From Molanna angustata (taxonomy: Eukaryota; Arthropoda; Insecta; Trichoptera; Molannidae): a stretch of DNA of 64,000 nucleotides. The DNA lies in assembly GCA_963576475.1 (NCBI GenBank), contig OY754978.1, forward strand, positions 15,982,718-16,046,717, read 5' to 3'. How positions within the stretch are numbered: the stretch's first letter is position 1; each line of letters opens with the position of its first letter. This document shows, piece by piece, positions 1 through 11,179 of this stretch. Both the position numbers and the translations under genes were made by a program. The notes under the pieces are model-generated. The model worked only from the letters and a program-made list of their open reading frames with translations, did no database searches and had not been told where the DNA came from.

Positions 1-770
1 GGTGTCCTATTATAATTTTTGAGTTTTAAATTGATTTTCACTGTGTTAACAAACAAAAAATAATATGATTATAAACTAAATGTAGTATCTTCCAAGCAAT
101 TTAATTCAAATACTATTCTTGAATTGCACAATTGCCGTATTTCTTGTTTACAAATTGCATTATATAAACATGGTGCAACGCATAACTGTAAAATTCTCGC
201 TTTAATTTGCAAACTCTATAGCCTAGTCGTTCGTTGGCTTATTTAATTCCTTGCGGGATTCGTATCAAGAACTTTTATGACCTTCTCATTTCTCATGACG
301 TTTTTATGTCAGCAATGTATAAAGTTAGATATCTATGGAGGTCATAAAAAAATTCAATATGTTCCCTCAAAAGGTGTTTCAAACAGTCCTTTTGTGAATT
401 ATTTTCTTATCGAGTTACCACTTTCACACCAGAGAAATATCACAAAAGGTACCGTCTTCCATAAAGTGAATGTAAAAAAAACCCCATTGGATATAGGTCT
501 AAAAGTATACAAGTTTATATTCCTACAGACGTCATTCCAGAGTGAAATTGTCTGTTTTTCAATTCTTTAAGTGTTTTAATGATCTAAAAATGAATTTAAA
601 TTCGTCTTACTATTAACGTGGTTTGATTCTATCTATATTATTATCGGAGACAAATTAATATGAATTGTATCTTAAACACATTTTCCAAATCTTTTATTGA
701 TCTGATATAACGTTCGAAGGCTTCTTGAAAGCTGAAATCATTCATTTATTTAATCAATTAAATATAAATA
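1..770. other. A+T-rich stretch, no gene recognised
   Basis: Unique-looking A+T-rich DNA. A 97-codon open frame at 277-570 (+) has no recognisable domain and its composition matches its surroundings, so I do not call it a gene. Around 15-60 there is a phrase (cactgtgttaacaaa) that recurs near the end of the foldback repeat family seen at 775-1092 and 9135-9290, so a remnant of that family may start here. Confidence 0.5.
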
Positions 771-774
771 ATTA

Positions 775-1092
775 ATAATTTCAAAGTTTTTTCGTTAACA
801 CACTATAAGTTCATAATTTTAAAGTAAATATTTAATTTATTTATAAAAATAAAAATTAAACTCCGTTTTAATCCACAATGAGTACAATTTAATAAGCTTA
901 AGCGCTTTCGCTAGTTACAACTAGCATCTTAAGAGGCACAATTCACACACGCATAAATTGTGCGTCTGAAGATGCAAGTTGTGTCTAGCGAAAGCGCTTA
1001 GGCTTATTAAATTATACTCACTCATTGTGGATTAAAAAGGTGTTTTATTTTTATTTTTATAAATAAATTAAACATTGACTTTAAAATATTTA
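775..1092. repeat. Foldback (long inverted repeat) element
   Basis: The two halves are imperfect reverse complements. The left half (about 819-955) carries tttatttataaaaataaaaa, then taatccacaatgagt, then agcgctttcgctag. The right half (about 960-1080) carries ctagcgaaagcgctta, then actcattgtggatta, then tttttataaataaa. The centre pairs cttaagaggcacaattc with aattgtgcgtctgaag. A shorter relative with the same actcattgtggatta core and the same outer phrase (ttatgaacttccactgtgtt) lies at 9135-9290. This is a non-autonomous foldback or MITE-like element with no coding capacity. I could not settle the target duplication or superfamily. Confidence 0.7.
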
Positions 1093-1266
1093 TGCTGACC
1101 GCCGTGGCACAGTTGGTAAGCCGTTTGGTTCTGTGCGGGCGTCCTGGGTTCGATCCCCAGCAGGGGAGAAATTGATTGAAATTAATTTCTCACGCTAAAA
1201 TTGCTTCTCTGGGCTGAAAATACTGGTAAGTTGGAAGAAATTGCCATAAGGCAATAAACTCGCAAG
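1093..1266 (+). mobile_element. tRNA-derived SINE, family A, copy 1
   Basis: The head has RNA polymerase III promoter boxes: an A-box-like tggcacagttggtaag and a B box ggttcgatccc. A body follows (cttctctgggctg, then gccataaggcaataaactcgcaag). A second copy of the same head and body lies at 1441-1605. The tRNA-like head is continuous with a shared tail and has no clean acceptor-stem end, so this is a SINE, not a functional tRNA gene. It abuts the end of the foldback repeat, which suggests insertion at its edge. Confidence 0.75.
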
Positions 1267-1440
1267 TGTTTTTTTAATATTATTGTATTATTAAACACAG
1301 GTAGATATATCAGAGTTTATCGAATTAATTTTGTTATATTTTTCATGGGTCAGTTCGCTGAATATTTTTAATTTGGTTAGTAAATGATTAAGAACATTAA
1401 TTTATTTTGATAAATTTATCTTCACTATAATAAAATTGTT

Positions 1441-1605
1441 TGCCGACCTCCGTGGCACAGTTGGTAAGCCGTTCGGTTTCTGTGCGGGCGTTCTGGGTTC
1501 GATTCTCATCAGAGGAGAAATTTATTTCTCACGCAAACATTGCTTCTCTGAGCTGGAAACACTGGTTAGTTGTAAGAAATCGCCATACGGCAATAAACTC
1601 GCAAG
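1441..1605 (+). mobile_element. tRNA-derived SINE, family A, copy 2
   Basis: Same family as 1093-1266: A-box-like tggcacagttggtaag and B box ggttcgattct (decayed at its last positions), then cttctctgagctggaaacac and gccatacggcaataaactcgc. It differs from copy 1 by a shorter linker after the B box and scattered substitutions. The two copies are 174 bp apart in the same orientation, so either two insertions or an old local duplication would explain them. Confidence 0.75.
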
Positions 1606-1649
1606 GTGCAAAGAAGTATTATTTATTTAAATATATAATTATTAGAAAA

Positions 1650-1878
1650 GAATATGTATTTATAGGAGAACCGGGAAATCAGGATGTAACAGGTCGCAAG
1701 ACCTGTTACAGGTGTTACGACCTGTAAGACCTGTAGGTGTCTGATTTCCCTGTCTTATAAATATATATTTCCACTCCGTCTAAATTGAGGTATTAAAAAT
1801 TTAAGAAAATAAACATTGTTGACTCCCGACAGGAAAAATCCTATGTTTGCGTATATGAAATCATAAAAATATTCGATA
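1650..1878. repeat. Short palindromic member of the foldback-11 family
   Basis: This has the landmarks of the family seen in full at 37605-38535: aggagaaccgggaaatca at one side and tgatttccctgtc, tgactcccgacagg, tgtttgcgtatatg and aaatattcgat at the other. The centre is a nested palindrome built from acaggtcg and gacctgt motifs, so the single strand can fold into a long hairpin. It is diverged and lacks the 300-bp inner part, which suggests an old, internally deleted copy. Confidence 0.6.
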
Positions 1879-1894
1879 TATAATTATAAATTAA

Positions 1895-2530
1895 TAAACA
1901 AGAATAAAATTGTTTAAAATTATGAAAAAAAGCGTGACGTCTAACTAATTTAAAAAATATATATTCTGCTTAATATTACAAAATCTGATTTTCCTCTTTG
2001 TGCACATAATAAAAATGGCGTTATATACTACGATGCTTTTCACGCAGTCGGTTGATTATTGAAAATATGGCCTAACTTATAGTCTTGAAAGCCTTAGTAT
2101 CGGATGAAAAAAGCAATTTAATTATTAGATATTTGGAAAGCAATACCCTTGGGCCAAATCATAATTTATTTTGTGTGTTATATCACCAACAATATTTCAC
2201 ACGACGCTCGTCGACACACAAAATGAATTGCCTACGTTTTGATACAAAATAAGAAAACATAAACACAATGGAAAAAGTCGGTAGGTCTACCTACAGTGGA
2301 ACATGATAAAGCTTAACATGATTAATTAAATCTTAACAGGGATTGTCAAAACCAGTCTTAGTTTTGCGAACAGGAGTGCAAGACTATGACTATTGCCATA
2401 AGTACCTAAGCTTGAAGGACACAACTGAACCGTAAGAGTCTCGCGGTTTTGCTTTTTTTAAACTCAACCGTTAAATTGAAATTTAATAATTGTCAATTGA
2501 TGTTTTATTTTTGTTAACATACTATTATAG
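1895..2530. other. A+T-rich stretch, nothing recognised
   Basis: I see no coding frame, repeat copy or RNA gene here. Confidence 0.4.
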
Positions 2531-2539
2531 TAAAGTTTC

Positions 2540-3165
2540 TAAAATATGATCGGACAGTCCACGCTAAATAAACTATTTGTTAGTAAACTGAATAGAAAAA
2601 TTAGCACACTGCTAACTGACCTGAGAAACATTTTGGGGCCGAGACGAGGCGTATCAGTTTGTACTTGGAGAGTAAGGAGCAATGCTGAACTCCGGGAGCT
2701 TACAAGGCAGCCTTTCCTGACTAGCACCATTCGTGCGGGTCGATTGGCATGGTTTGGTCACGTATGTAGAGCTGGGGAAGATTGCACCATCAAAAATATC
2801 TAAAACGCGAAACCAATTGACAGAAAACCATTGGGAAGACTCAAGCAGCGATATGTGGACAACGTTATGGCCGACCTAGAGAGAATAGGGGAAAGGGAAG
2901 ATTGGTACCAAAAGAAGTGGCGAAGCATCATCATGAAGGCAAAAACTCTGCAAGAGTTGTACGGCAATCGGAAGTAAGTAAGTTAGTACTACTAACTGGT
3001 ATTCCAGAGAATCTATCAGGTACTGTGTCAAATATTAATTTAACACACACTTAGGTGGCGGCCCAGAACCGAAGAGTGTACAGCTTGAGGACGAGGAGAT
3101 CTGACCCCAATAGTCTTCACAGACGATAAGTTGGGAAGAGGCTAGGAAGAAGAAGAAGACATACT
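2540..3165 (+). pseudogene. LINE reverse-transcriptase C-terminus, 5'-truncated
   Basis: The frame from 2546 contains AGRLAWFGHVCRAGED, the post-RT motif of many insect non-LTR retrotransposons. A frame break near 2800 is followed by another frame with the typical tail features (a PLGRLKQRYVD-type stretch, then a W-rich segment) ending at a stop at 2975-2977. A short 3' UTR follows and ends in an agaagaagaag run at about 3150-3165. The endonuclease, the RT palm and the 5' part are missing. No A-tail or target duplication was identified. The clade is uncertain. Confidence 0.7.
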
Positions 3166-3169
3166 TAAC

Positions 3170-4043
3170 GACCAATGATGTCTATATTCTTACAGAAAAC
3201 TGTATATTCACTGAAAATAGAATCTGGGGCATTTGTTTTGTGAGTCACATGTCTAACCAACTCAGCCACGAAAGTTGTCGTTAATAAATTATGATATGTG
3301 TTTTATTCTATGTTACCCCGGAGTTAACGAAGATTAAGATTTTGTTATAATGACCTATCTTTTACTGAAAAAAGTTAAATACAGAGTAATAAATGACTAA
3401 CGAATATTATAATTTCAAGTCTCGCAAGACTTAGCCTAAGATAAATTAAAAAATACCTATGCAAGATACATTTTTTAGTGCCTACAATACGAACAGCAGT
3501 GAATTCTTTTAACAAAAAGAAATTCGGATAAAGGATACCTATAACTATATTTTTTCGCCGACACAAAGGTAATACGAAGTTATTCGGTTCCAGTCTAGAC
3601 TGTAATTCTTTAGCTTAAATTATTTACTTCTACTTCCTCTGCTACGCCGCGCCGTGTGCATCACAATGATTTATAATAGAGAAGGAAAAAAATGTAAATG
3701 TTGAAGAGCGAAGTTGAAATGTAACACACGTCGTAATATTTTAACTCGAGACAGTATGATGCTTAGAGGTAATCTTGCGACATAATTTGATTTGCATATT
3801 TAAGTAGTACCTAATAACTTGAACTCAATCGAAAAGTGTAACTATGTGACCATATTAATTTAATTTCCTACGGATCTAATCAACTTAAATCAAAATGCAA
3901 ATGCACAGAGAAAAGTTTTCACTTAGTATTTGTTTAAATATTCTTATATACCTATATTAATTTTTCTACTGATTTTTAATGCTGAATTTTTCACAAAAAT
4001 CACACAAGAAAGTCTGCTTGTTTACAAATGCACATAAAAAGTG
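3170..4043. other. A+T-rich stretch, no gene recognised
   Basis: A 63-codon frame at 3375-3566 (-) has no recognisable domain and is treated as chance. No repeat copy was seen. Confidence 0.4.
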
Positions 4044-4220
4044 ATTTTTTAAATGAATAACATGTCCTTGTTAAACAATTACATATACATCTTCCTACGT
4101 TCCCTAAAATAAGCATAAATGCTTGTGCTATAGGTGAACGAAATCGGTCGAGGCAGGATTCGAACTCGCGACCACTGGATTACTAGCACAGCGCGCTAAC
4201 CGCTCTGCCATCGACCCATC
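4044..4220 (-). mobile_element. tRNA-derived SINE, family B, copy 1
   Basis: On the minus strand it begins gatgggtcgatggcagagcgg (A box tggcagagcggttagcg). The B-box arm ggtcgcgagttcgaatcc follows, then the body gggaacgtaggaagatgtata, and it ends in an A-rich tail (the plus-strand T run near 4044-4050). Five copies occur in the window: 4044, 9979, 11786, 21618 and a truncated one at 36129. Conservation of head plus body plus A tail shows a retroposed SINE family, not tRNA genes. Confidence 0.85.
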
Positions 4221-4439
4221 TAAATCATAATGTATAAAATCAATGAATTTAAAAAAAAAATAAAAAAAATCAGATCAAAATCTTGCAGTCAAAGTTTTTA
4301 ATTTGATTCCATTGGATTTGAAAAAGAGTAAAAACATAAGTACCTACGTTTTAAAAAATAAAGACAAAACATTAATCAATAAATAAGTTTACGAAAACTT
4401 ACGTATGAAAGACACACACCCGCACTAAAATCATAAAGA

Positions 4440-4792
4440 CTAGTTGCATGTAACACATGAGATCCAACTGTCGATAGCGATAGTATGTACAGTTGAAGAA
4501 TAAGTACCAAACTATAAACCCATAAATACAAATTATTTAATATTTAAAGATATTTGGTTTTCTATACAACACATGTACCTAGGTATGTATGTCAAGGTAG
4601 GATAGTATGGAGGTCAGTCCTTTGATCCTACCCAGAATATGAAAACAGCATGATGGTATGTATGTATGTTTGTTTGGAGATTAGTATCAAACTATTAAGT
4701 CTTCTTAGATATTGTGTATAGGCTACTGCCATACAAATTGTACATATGAAGCAATGTCGTCACTAAATTCAATTTTTATAAAAATTGTTTTT
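4440..4792 (-). mobile_element. HINE-like element, 3'-end fragment
   Basis: Orientation is defined by the full copy at 32041-33056. This fragment starts at the CTAG end (actagttgcatg), has the subterminal atccaactgtcgat and the (tatg)n patch near 4655-4670, and stops after the tcactaaattcaatttttataaa block. The (CA)n core and the far end are absent, so it is a truncated copy. Its identity to the other copies looks high by eye. Confidence 0.8.
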
Positions 4793-6375
4793 TTAAATCT
4801 AATAATTTTATTACTCCTCCGAATATGAATCAAATATATGTATTAATTATTCAATGAGTCAATATGGCGAGCCTGTGTATTTTACTCTCCAAAACAATGA
4901 TTAAAATAAGGCGAAAATAGCGTGGCGCTCAGTTCTCTCTGCTCACCATGGAAAGGGAAACGCCGTCATTTTTCTTGAAAAAAAAAACCTTTTGTTTTCA
5001 CTGTTAAAAAAAATGTGAACTTCATTTTTACGTATACAATTTCCAATAGGCGTGGTTGTATTTTACCCAACATCGAAATTTCAAATTTCATAGAATTATT
5101 ATTCTTGGATCTTAAGTATTCAGTCACAAGGGATTATACAATATGTAAATATATAAAAGATATTGGCTGAAAACTTTGCGAGTTCCCACAAATTAAGTAA
5201 AGTTGTTCATACTTATTTCGTGGTTCTTATTCGAAAGTAAGTTACACAAAATAATATTGTTGACTGATTTTACTTACAGCCCATAAAGAGAATTTCTTTT
5301 GCCGTTCGTGAAGTGTTTATATGAATTTAAATTATTTCTTTGACTTGCTGTTCCGCTTTCGTGTTTGTTTGGCGAGAAATTTTTGTGTTCATTTCAGTGT
5401 ATTTTTCTACTTTGTTTGAAAAATCATAAAAATATATTTTCGAAGTATTTACCCGATTTTTGTTAAACCTTGGTAGGTACTTTTTAAGTACTTATGTAGC
5501 AAAAAAAAAATACTTTTGCTTTTCTCGTATTTAAACGATGAAAAAAAAAACTTATTTTATGGTGATTTTTGATGAAATCTGGTTTTTGTGGTGAAGCAAA
5601 ATCAGACAAATAAATACAATGATTATTGATTGATTATTATTCTCATCATTGATTCTCAAAAAATATATTTTGAATATTTTGTATTTTTTTAAGGAATATA
5701 AAATAGGTTCGTCAACCTTAACTAAGAAAGTGCTTGTATTTATGTTTATTCATGTTATTCACTGGTAAAACATGTTGTTTACCAGTGAATAACATGACGT
5801 TTTTGAAATGTTATTATATTGTGAGATTTAAAAAAAAATTATACTCCTAGCTATCTAAGAGATAAAATATATCTTCAATCCAAGGACGCTAATTAAATTT
5901 TAAAATATGGCGGTCAGGTCAGCCATTGATATACAAATTAATTGTAAGGGATCAAATGAATATTCTCCACGCAGACACCCATGGATAGATTTGCATTTCT
6001 AGTTGAGTTTCAGCCGGCTCTGTGAGTTCACTATGCATAAGTTAGGCAACTATCTTGAATGGAAAGTTTAAAACTATTTGATTGATTGTATCTTAAAGAG
6101 AATCGACAATACTGAGAGAAGTAGACGATATATAATAATTTGTATAACGAAAAGGTAATTATGTAATTGTCCGTGTATTTAGTATATTTGTATGTACCTA
6201 GTTCTAACGAATGTACAATTATTCCTACACACATTTTATTTCTTCATATTATCAAGATACATGATTAGGAAAAAAAAATGTTAAATATACATAACGTATA
6301 AACACACGTATTGAAACTCTTCAGTGACCAGCTTTAGTTGTACTGGTACCAACCTACATACCTCATGAATATTTC
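4793..6375. other. A+T-rich stretch, no gene recognised
   Basis: It contains the perfect hairpin listed at 5750-5797. Otherwise I see no coding frame, RNA or known repeat. The 67-codon frame at 6031-6234 (-) has no recognisable features. Confidence 0.4.
5750..5797. repeat. Perfect 20-bp inverted repeat (hairpin)
   Basis: tcatgttattcactggtaaa (5750-5769) is exactly reverse-complemented at 5778-5797, with an 8-nt loop acatgttg that itself begins with acatgt. There is no run of T that would suggest a terminator. It could be the centre of an old MITE, but no outer arms are visible. Confidence 0.8.
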
Positions 6376-6690
6376 ATCTTCTTTTTCAGTCCTCTGTCCT
6401 CCACTGCTGGATATAGACCTCTTCCATACTCTTCCATTTCTTTCTGTCGGTTGCTTCTTGCAGCCAATTTTTACCCCCCACAGCGGCTATGTCGTCGGAC
6501 CATCTTTTTTGAGGTCTTCCGACGCCTCTCTTGTTTTCCCAAGGTCTCCATCTTAATATTTTAGGGGTCCATCTTGTGGAGTCTTGTCATGTCTTGCAAT
6601 ATGGCCCGCCTATTGCCACTTTAATCTTGCTACGCGATCCATGACATCCGCTACTCTGATTCTCTACCTAATTTCCTCATTTATCTCTTA
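6376..6690 (-). pseudogene. RTE-like LINE C-terminal remnant
   Basis: Reading the minus strand, pieces of one C-terminal domain are visible: an EINEEIR segment, ADVMDRVARLKW, an AGHIARH phrase and then GRPQKRWSDDI followed by a W-spaced tail ending in YIQQW and a stop. This order is the usual end of RTE-like endonuclease-RT proteins in Lepidoptera. Internal stops show that it is dead. The RT and endonuclease are lost by 5' truncation. The plus-strand 72-codon frame here is a shadow. Confidence 0.75.
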
Positions 6691-7313
6691 GGTTTATAAC
6701 AAGCATGGATCTTTCCATGGATCTTTTCTACATTTCTTTTTTAATTCCGAATTGTCTGAAAAGAAAAACATATGCATTAGAGACCATGGCCCTTATAAAT
6801 GAAATGAATATTTCATATCCCCAATTAATTTTTAAGGTAGTAATTGTAATATATTTTAATTTCTTGCTATCGAATTCAAACGCTAAAGTTTTGTCAGCTA
6901 AATATTTTTCAGAGAAGATATTGGAAACTCATTGGTTTGGTAAATAAAAATTAAGAAAAATATTGGGAACACAAAATATCGTAAAGTTTTATGGGTATTA
7001 CGTAAGTCAGTCATATTTACATCTCCTTGGCTTCATCCCAAGTTACTTCGATTAACGCTGCTGGAGTCTACTCTCTATGTTTGCTTATTTTAAAGCCTAA
7101 TATCTTACATGCCAGTGTTATTAAGGTATTTTATTTCAAAAAAGCTCTTTCAAATATTATAAAATTTGGGTAAGCAGGGATTTTTATGTTCTCGTCTGTT
7201 ACTGAAGCTCTAATTATTTCACCAAATGGTTATCCTGACTCTTCTTGACATATTCAAACCAGCATAGCTGTATATCCCCTGTTTGATGTGTAGTGATACT
7301 CAGGTGAGTTTCA
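6691..7313. other. A+T-rich stretch, nothing recognised
   Basis: The 80-codon frame at 6705-6947 (+) has no recognisable domain or composition. No repeat copy was identified. Confidence 0.4.
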
Positions 7314-7369
7314 TCTATATAAATAAAACAGGTTAGTTACACAATATATAACTAAGGAACGGTTGGACC

Positions 7370-7442
7370 AATTCGAATGATCTCTTATTCTGTTTAAATT
7401 CGAATGATCTCTTATTCTGTTTAAATTCGAATGATCTCTTTG
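7370..7442. repeat. 27-bp tandem repeat, 2.7 copies
   Basis: Units starting aattcgaatgatctctt begin at 7370, 7397 and 7424. The first two are identical over 27 bp and the third diverges after 19 bp. The repeat lies in the first half of the candidate Helitron-like element. Confidence 0.85.
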
Positions 7443-7745
7443 AAATATCGAAAAACTAAACGGACAAAAAATAAATTAAAATTCAGGTATACATAAATAA
7501 TACAAGAAATAAATCTCCATCTGTGTAAATAAAACATTGTCAGGTTAGTTACACCATATATCACTCAAGAACCTAAGTTTCCGCCCCGAATAACAGAATA
7601 ACAATTTAAATATCGGAAAAATTAACGGAAAAAAAAAATCTGAACAATTTACGTAAAAAAATTATACAGAAATTTAATAATTTTAAACACACAATTTTTA
7701 TTTTCTTTATATAGGTATGTTATAATTATATAATAATAAACTACT

Positions 7746-8035
7746 ACGGCGGTGATAGCCCAGCGGTAAGGTCGTCGCCTCACATGCGTGAGGTCGACGG
7801 TTCGAATACGGGCGGGGCACGCACCTCTGGATTTTTAAAAATCTATGTGCGAATTTATGTCACTAGCTATGTGTAGCCATGATCCAATTTGTCTGGTTCC
7901 CCTTTCTAAGGGTTATGAAGGTCAGATGGCAGTCGCTTCAAAGTAATAACCAGACTCGCCAATTCCAGGATCATGGTCAAAGCGTACCCCGATAGAAACG
8001 GACAAAAAGCGCTGCTAAGGGGAAAGAAGAAAGAA
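7746..8035 (+). mobile_element. tRNA-derived SINE, family D, with 18-bp target duplication
   Basis: A pol III head (A box tgatagcccagcggtaagg, B box ggttcgaatac) is followed by a roughly 200-bp body ending in ggggaaagaagaaag. It is flanked by perfect 18-bp direct repeats, atataataataaactact, at 7728-7745 and 8036-8053. This is a target-site duplication typical of LINE-mediated retroposition and proves a complete insertion. It sits inside the Helitron-like element. A stub of the same head (gcggtgatagcccagcgg) occurs near 13070. Confidence 0.9.
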
Positions 8036-8172
8036 ATATAATAATAAACTACTGAACTTGATAATTACATTTTTTGTTTTAATTGTATTACGTTAATAAA
8101 ATCCTTAATTAGCTATATTTAACATGACATTCGTCGAATGTCAGGCGGTACGAAGTTCGCCGGGTCAGTTAG

Positions 8173-9134
8173 TCATAAATAAAAATCATAATTAATACTG
8201 TACGCTCAGCTGGTAACTTTTTTGCTTTGAGTTCATCATTATTACGATGCTCCGTTGCTCGTGTGAGACCGAGCCCAACAATAGCAGTCGCACCATGCAG
8301 TGGCATGAAATTTGCAGAAAATAATTTAGTTTCATTAAAAATTAATATTAAAATCTGAAAGGCGTGTAAACCAAATCAGTTCATTGACTTCAAGCACCAT
8401 AAGCAATGTTTGCCGACATAGCCTCCGTTGTCTGTGAAAACTTAATCAAATTTATTTATTCAAGAACATTAAAAGATTCCAAGAAAATAAAATAGTTTGA
8501 TACTAAGTTAGGCGACGGTTAATGTAACCTTTTCTTGTTAAGGAAAATATATTATTTTGTTCGCTGTTATGTACAATACCTAAGTACACCCTCTCTTGTT
8601 ACATATTATGCTGAAAAATTTATATTCCACCTTTAGCTCTTTCTTTTCAGGTAAAACTAGATTGAGATTGTTTGAAAAAGCTATATTGACATTTTTCTTC
8701 GTGCAAGATGAAAGAAATAAACGCAGAAATGAAAATATTTACATACCTTCATACATTCTCTCTTAATTCACAAAAAGAAATCTTTTTCTCTCTATTCTAT
8801 AAAAAAATAAGAGAAATCTACAGCGTTCCTTTATTGAATTTGCCATTTTCCTCACATAAATATTGTACTTCTGGTTTTCCCTCGCATGCATTATTTTTAA
8901 AGAAAACTCATATTGAAAATTTTGTACGGGCACGTCATATTTTGAAGGTTTATTCATGAAAATATATTAAGTATGAGCTTTGTGTTAAGTTTTTATTTAG
9001 GAGATTTATTGAAGGGGACTTCTTAAAAAGAGGAACATTTAAAACACGTAAAATAAAAGGTTTTATTTATAATATATAGTTTTATTCAATCCATAATTTT
9101 GCTATGCAATATTTTGTTTTTAATTTTGTATTTA
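8173..9134. other. A+T-rich stretch, no gene recognised
   Basis: The overlapping 83- and 64-codon frames at 8708-8959 lie on opposite strands, have no recognisable features, and are treated as chance. Confidence 0.4.
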
Positions 9135-9290
9135 GTTTGAATTTTGCCTCTGATGTTGCTGGTGGAGCCCAGTGAAAGCGTTTGGGCATTAAACATAAAA
9201 ACTCATTGTGGATTAAAACTGTGTTATTTTAATTATTATAGATTTTATAATTATGAACTTCCACTGTGTTGACGAAAAATTTTAAAATTG
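9135..9290. repeat. Fragment of the 775-1092 foldback family
   Basis: It shares cagtgaaagcg, actcattgtggattaaaac and the outer phrase ttatgaacttccactgtgtt with the foldback element at 775-1092, but only one arm is present. Confidence 0.6.
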
Positions 9291-9978
9291 TAGAAATACT
9301 TTGACTATTGGGTACATGTCATGAGTATGAAATGAGTATATAATTGTAATTTTTTGTAATCTTATTGGGATTTTTAAGTAACTTCCCGACCTCTTAGAGC
9401 CCTGAATCTTTTAAAATTTGTGTATTCCGATGACAATACATTTTAAAAATGTTCAGTTTGATGCATTTGATAAAATTGAAAAAAAATGTATTTTATACAA
9501 AGTAAACACAGTTTAGGGAATAATATATACATTTATAAACAATATTTCACTGTAAAAAATAACATATTATGCTAGTAAAAAAATATTACAAATTGAATAT
9601 GTGAAGAAAATTTTGAAAGGGGTGTCCTTATTTTTTTTAATTTACTTGTTCGAAATCGTCTCAAGACTGAATATTGTTAAAATATAAAAAAAAATATTTC
9701 ATATGCAATAAATATTATTGATGTTAAAAAACTTTCCCTTTCTTCGTCTTTTGTTATTCATGGTAAGGCTTAAGTTTTCAATAACGATCTTCAAGGCCAC
9801 ACAGACATTGAATATTATAAGTGAGCTGTACCACACTTCTTGTACTGAAGTAGAAGAGGTGGGGTTCATCCTGCCATACATTTTGTACGACTTGACTAGC
9901 ACGAAACAGGAACTACGCAAGCGACAATATGATACCATTTATTAAAAAATCAAGACACAAATTACAAAATCTAAGTTG
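9291..9978. other. A+T-rich stretch, no gene recognised
   Basis: Frames at 9699-9945 overlap on opposite strands with no recognisable domain. No repeat copy was seen. Confidence 0.4.
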
Positions 9979-10164
9979 GATGGGTGGATGGCAGAGCGGT
10001 TAGCGCGCTGGGTTAGTAATCCAGTGGTCGCGAGTTCGAATCCTGCCTCGACCGATCTCGTTCACCTATAGGACAAGCATTTATGCTTAGTTTAGGGAAC
10101 GTAGGAAGATGTATATGTACTTGTTTAACAAGGACATATTCATTTTTTTAAAAAAAAAAAAAAA
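9979..10164 (+). mobile_element. tRNA-derived SINE, family B, copy 2
   Basis: The head is gatgggtggatggcagagcg, the B arm ggtcgcgagttcgaatcc, the body gggaacgtaggaagatgtata, and it ends in an A run up to 10164. It is nearly identical to the copy at 11786. No clear target duplication was found. Confidence 0.85.
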
Positions 10165-10499
10165 CAGTCAAAGTGCTTAACAAAAATCAAAGCCAAAGGG
10201 TCAATCGTATTTAACAATATTTTCGGTAAATGATAGTTAATCAAACAAATTAAACGAATTACGAGAGAATACCGCGAATTTAAACAGTACTTTCGTAATT
10301 ATTTTTTTATAGAGAGAATTTTCAAATATTGTGATTCTGTAACTGTCAAATTATAGATAATACTATAATTTATCCCTATTTTTAGTTTCAATATGATAAA
10401 CTCAGTATTGGCTGTGTAAATAAGGAAACACCAAAGCAGTTAATCACAATTGAGTGCCTGTGCATAGAAAATATACTCTAAAACTTCGTATATATTTGA
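10165..10499. other. A+T-rich stretch, nothing recognised
   Basis: No coding or repeat feature was seen. Confidence 0.4.
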
Positions 10500-11070
10500 C
10501 CTTAATTGGGCCTAGGTTGCGGCTCTAAGGGCCTAGGCAGTAAAGGCGGGGGTGGGCGGCCGACGCTGTTGTGCCCTCATCAATTCTGTACTTAGAGAAG
10601 AGCAGGACGGACGCCTCTAGTCTCGCTCGGCAGTGACTCGTCAACTGTGGCGAATGTTGTTTGGTCCGGGCACACCGCCGGCGCAGACGTCGGGTCAGAC
10701 ATCCTGTGTTGACATCTGTGACGTCAAATCTGACAGGTGATGATTGCGTCGGATGCCCCCGGTGTTAGCCCACCAAGCTTTCGGACGCCAACACGAGGAC
10801 CGAGGGGTGCGGGGGCAAGCCCTTCCGTTCGATCGGTTGTGCTAGGGGCTTGCCCCGGCTGCCGATCTTGAGCGGTTGCCCCGCCGTTTGAGGTTGGATT
10901 CTCGGGGGCAGTGGTTGAACCCGATCGATGGTGGATATTTTGTGTTTGTCCGATGTTGCGGCTGCGTCCGGTGGCGAACAGGGCCAATGGGCTCTATAGC
11001 GTCGCCGGCGTGGAAGTGGATCGCGATCTCCCTCGATGACCTTAATATAGGAACATTGACTCAAGGTAAA
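10500..11070 (+). other. GC-rich island, possible 5' region of an RTE-like LINE
   Basis: About 550 bp that are strikingly G+C-rich beside A+T-rich flanks, with sharp edges near 10505 and 11050. Open frames occur on both strands because stop codons are rare, and none has a domain I know. The only hint of identity is at the right edge on the plus strand: DDLNIGTLTQGK, which resembles the start of an RTE endonuclease (IGTWNVRTL-type) with a few residues missing. This could be the GC-rich 5' leader plus first codons of a LINE. Alternatives are a captured host CpG island or another element's leader. Confidence 0.35.
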
Positions 11071-11179
11071 AAAAAATCAAAACAAATACATTGTTAAAGT
11101 GAAATTTGAGTTTATTTCTCTACAAAAATCAATTTAACCCCAAAAATATGAATTTGACCGTTTGAATACATAAAATATG

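Larger units (their letters stand above)
7314..8172 (+). mobile_element. Helitron-like non-autonomous element (candidate)
   Basis: It begins TCTATATAAATAAAAC after an A and ends gccgggtcagTTAG before a T, as expected for rolling-circle elements inserting between A and T (5' TC, 3' CTRR, here TTAG). About 10 nt before the end is a ggcg...cgcc hairpin (aggcggtacgaagttcgccg), and just upstream a perfect gacattcg/cgaatgtc hairpin. It has no terminal inverted repeats. It contains a 27-bp tandem repeat and a later SINE. It encodes no Rep-helicase. The assignment rests on the ends alone. Confidence 0.45.

Noticed and set aside
277..570. 97-codon open frame
   Set aside because: No domain, no codon bias different from the surroundings, no repeat or paralogue in the window.
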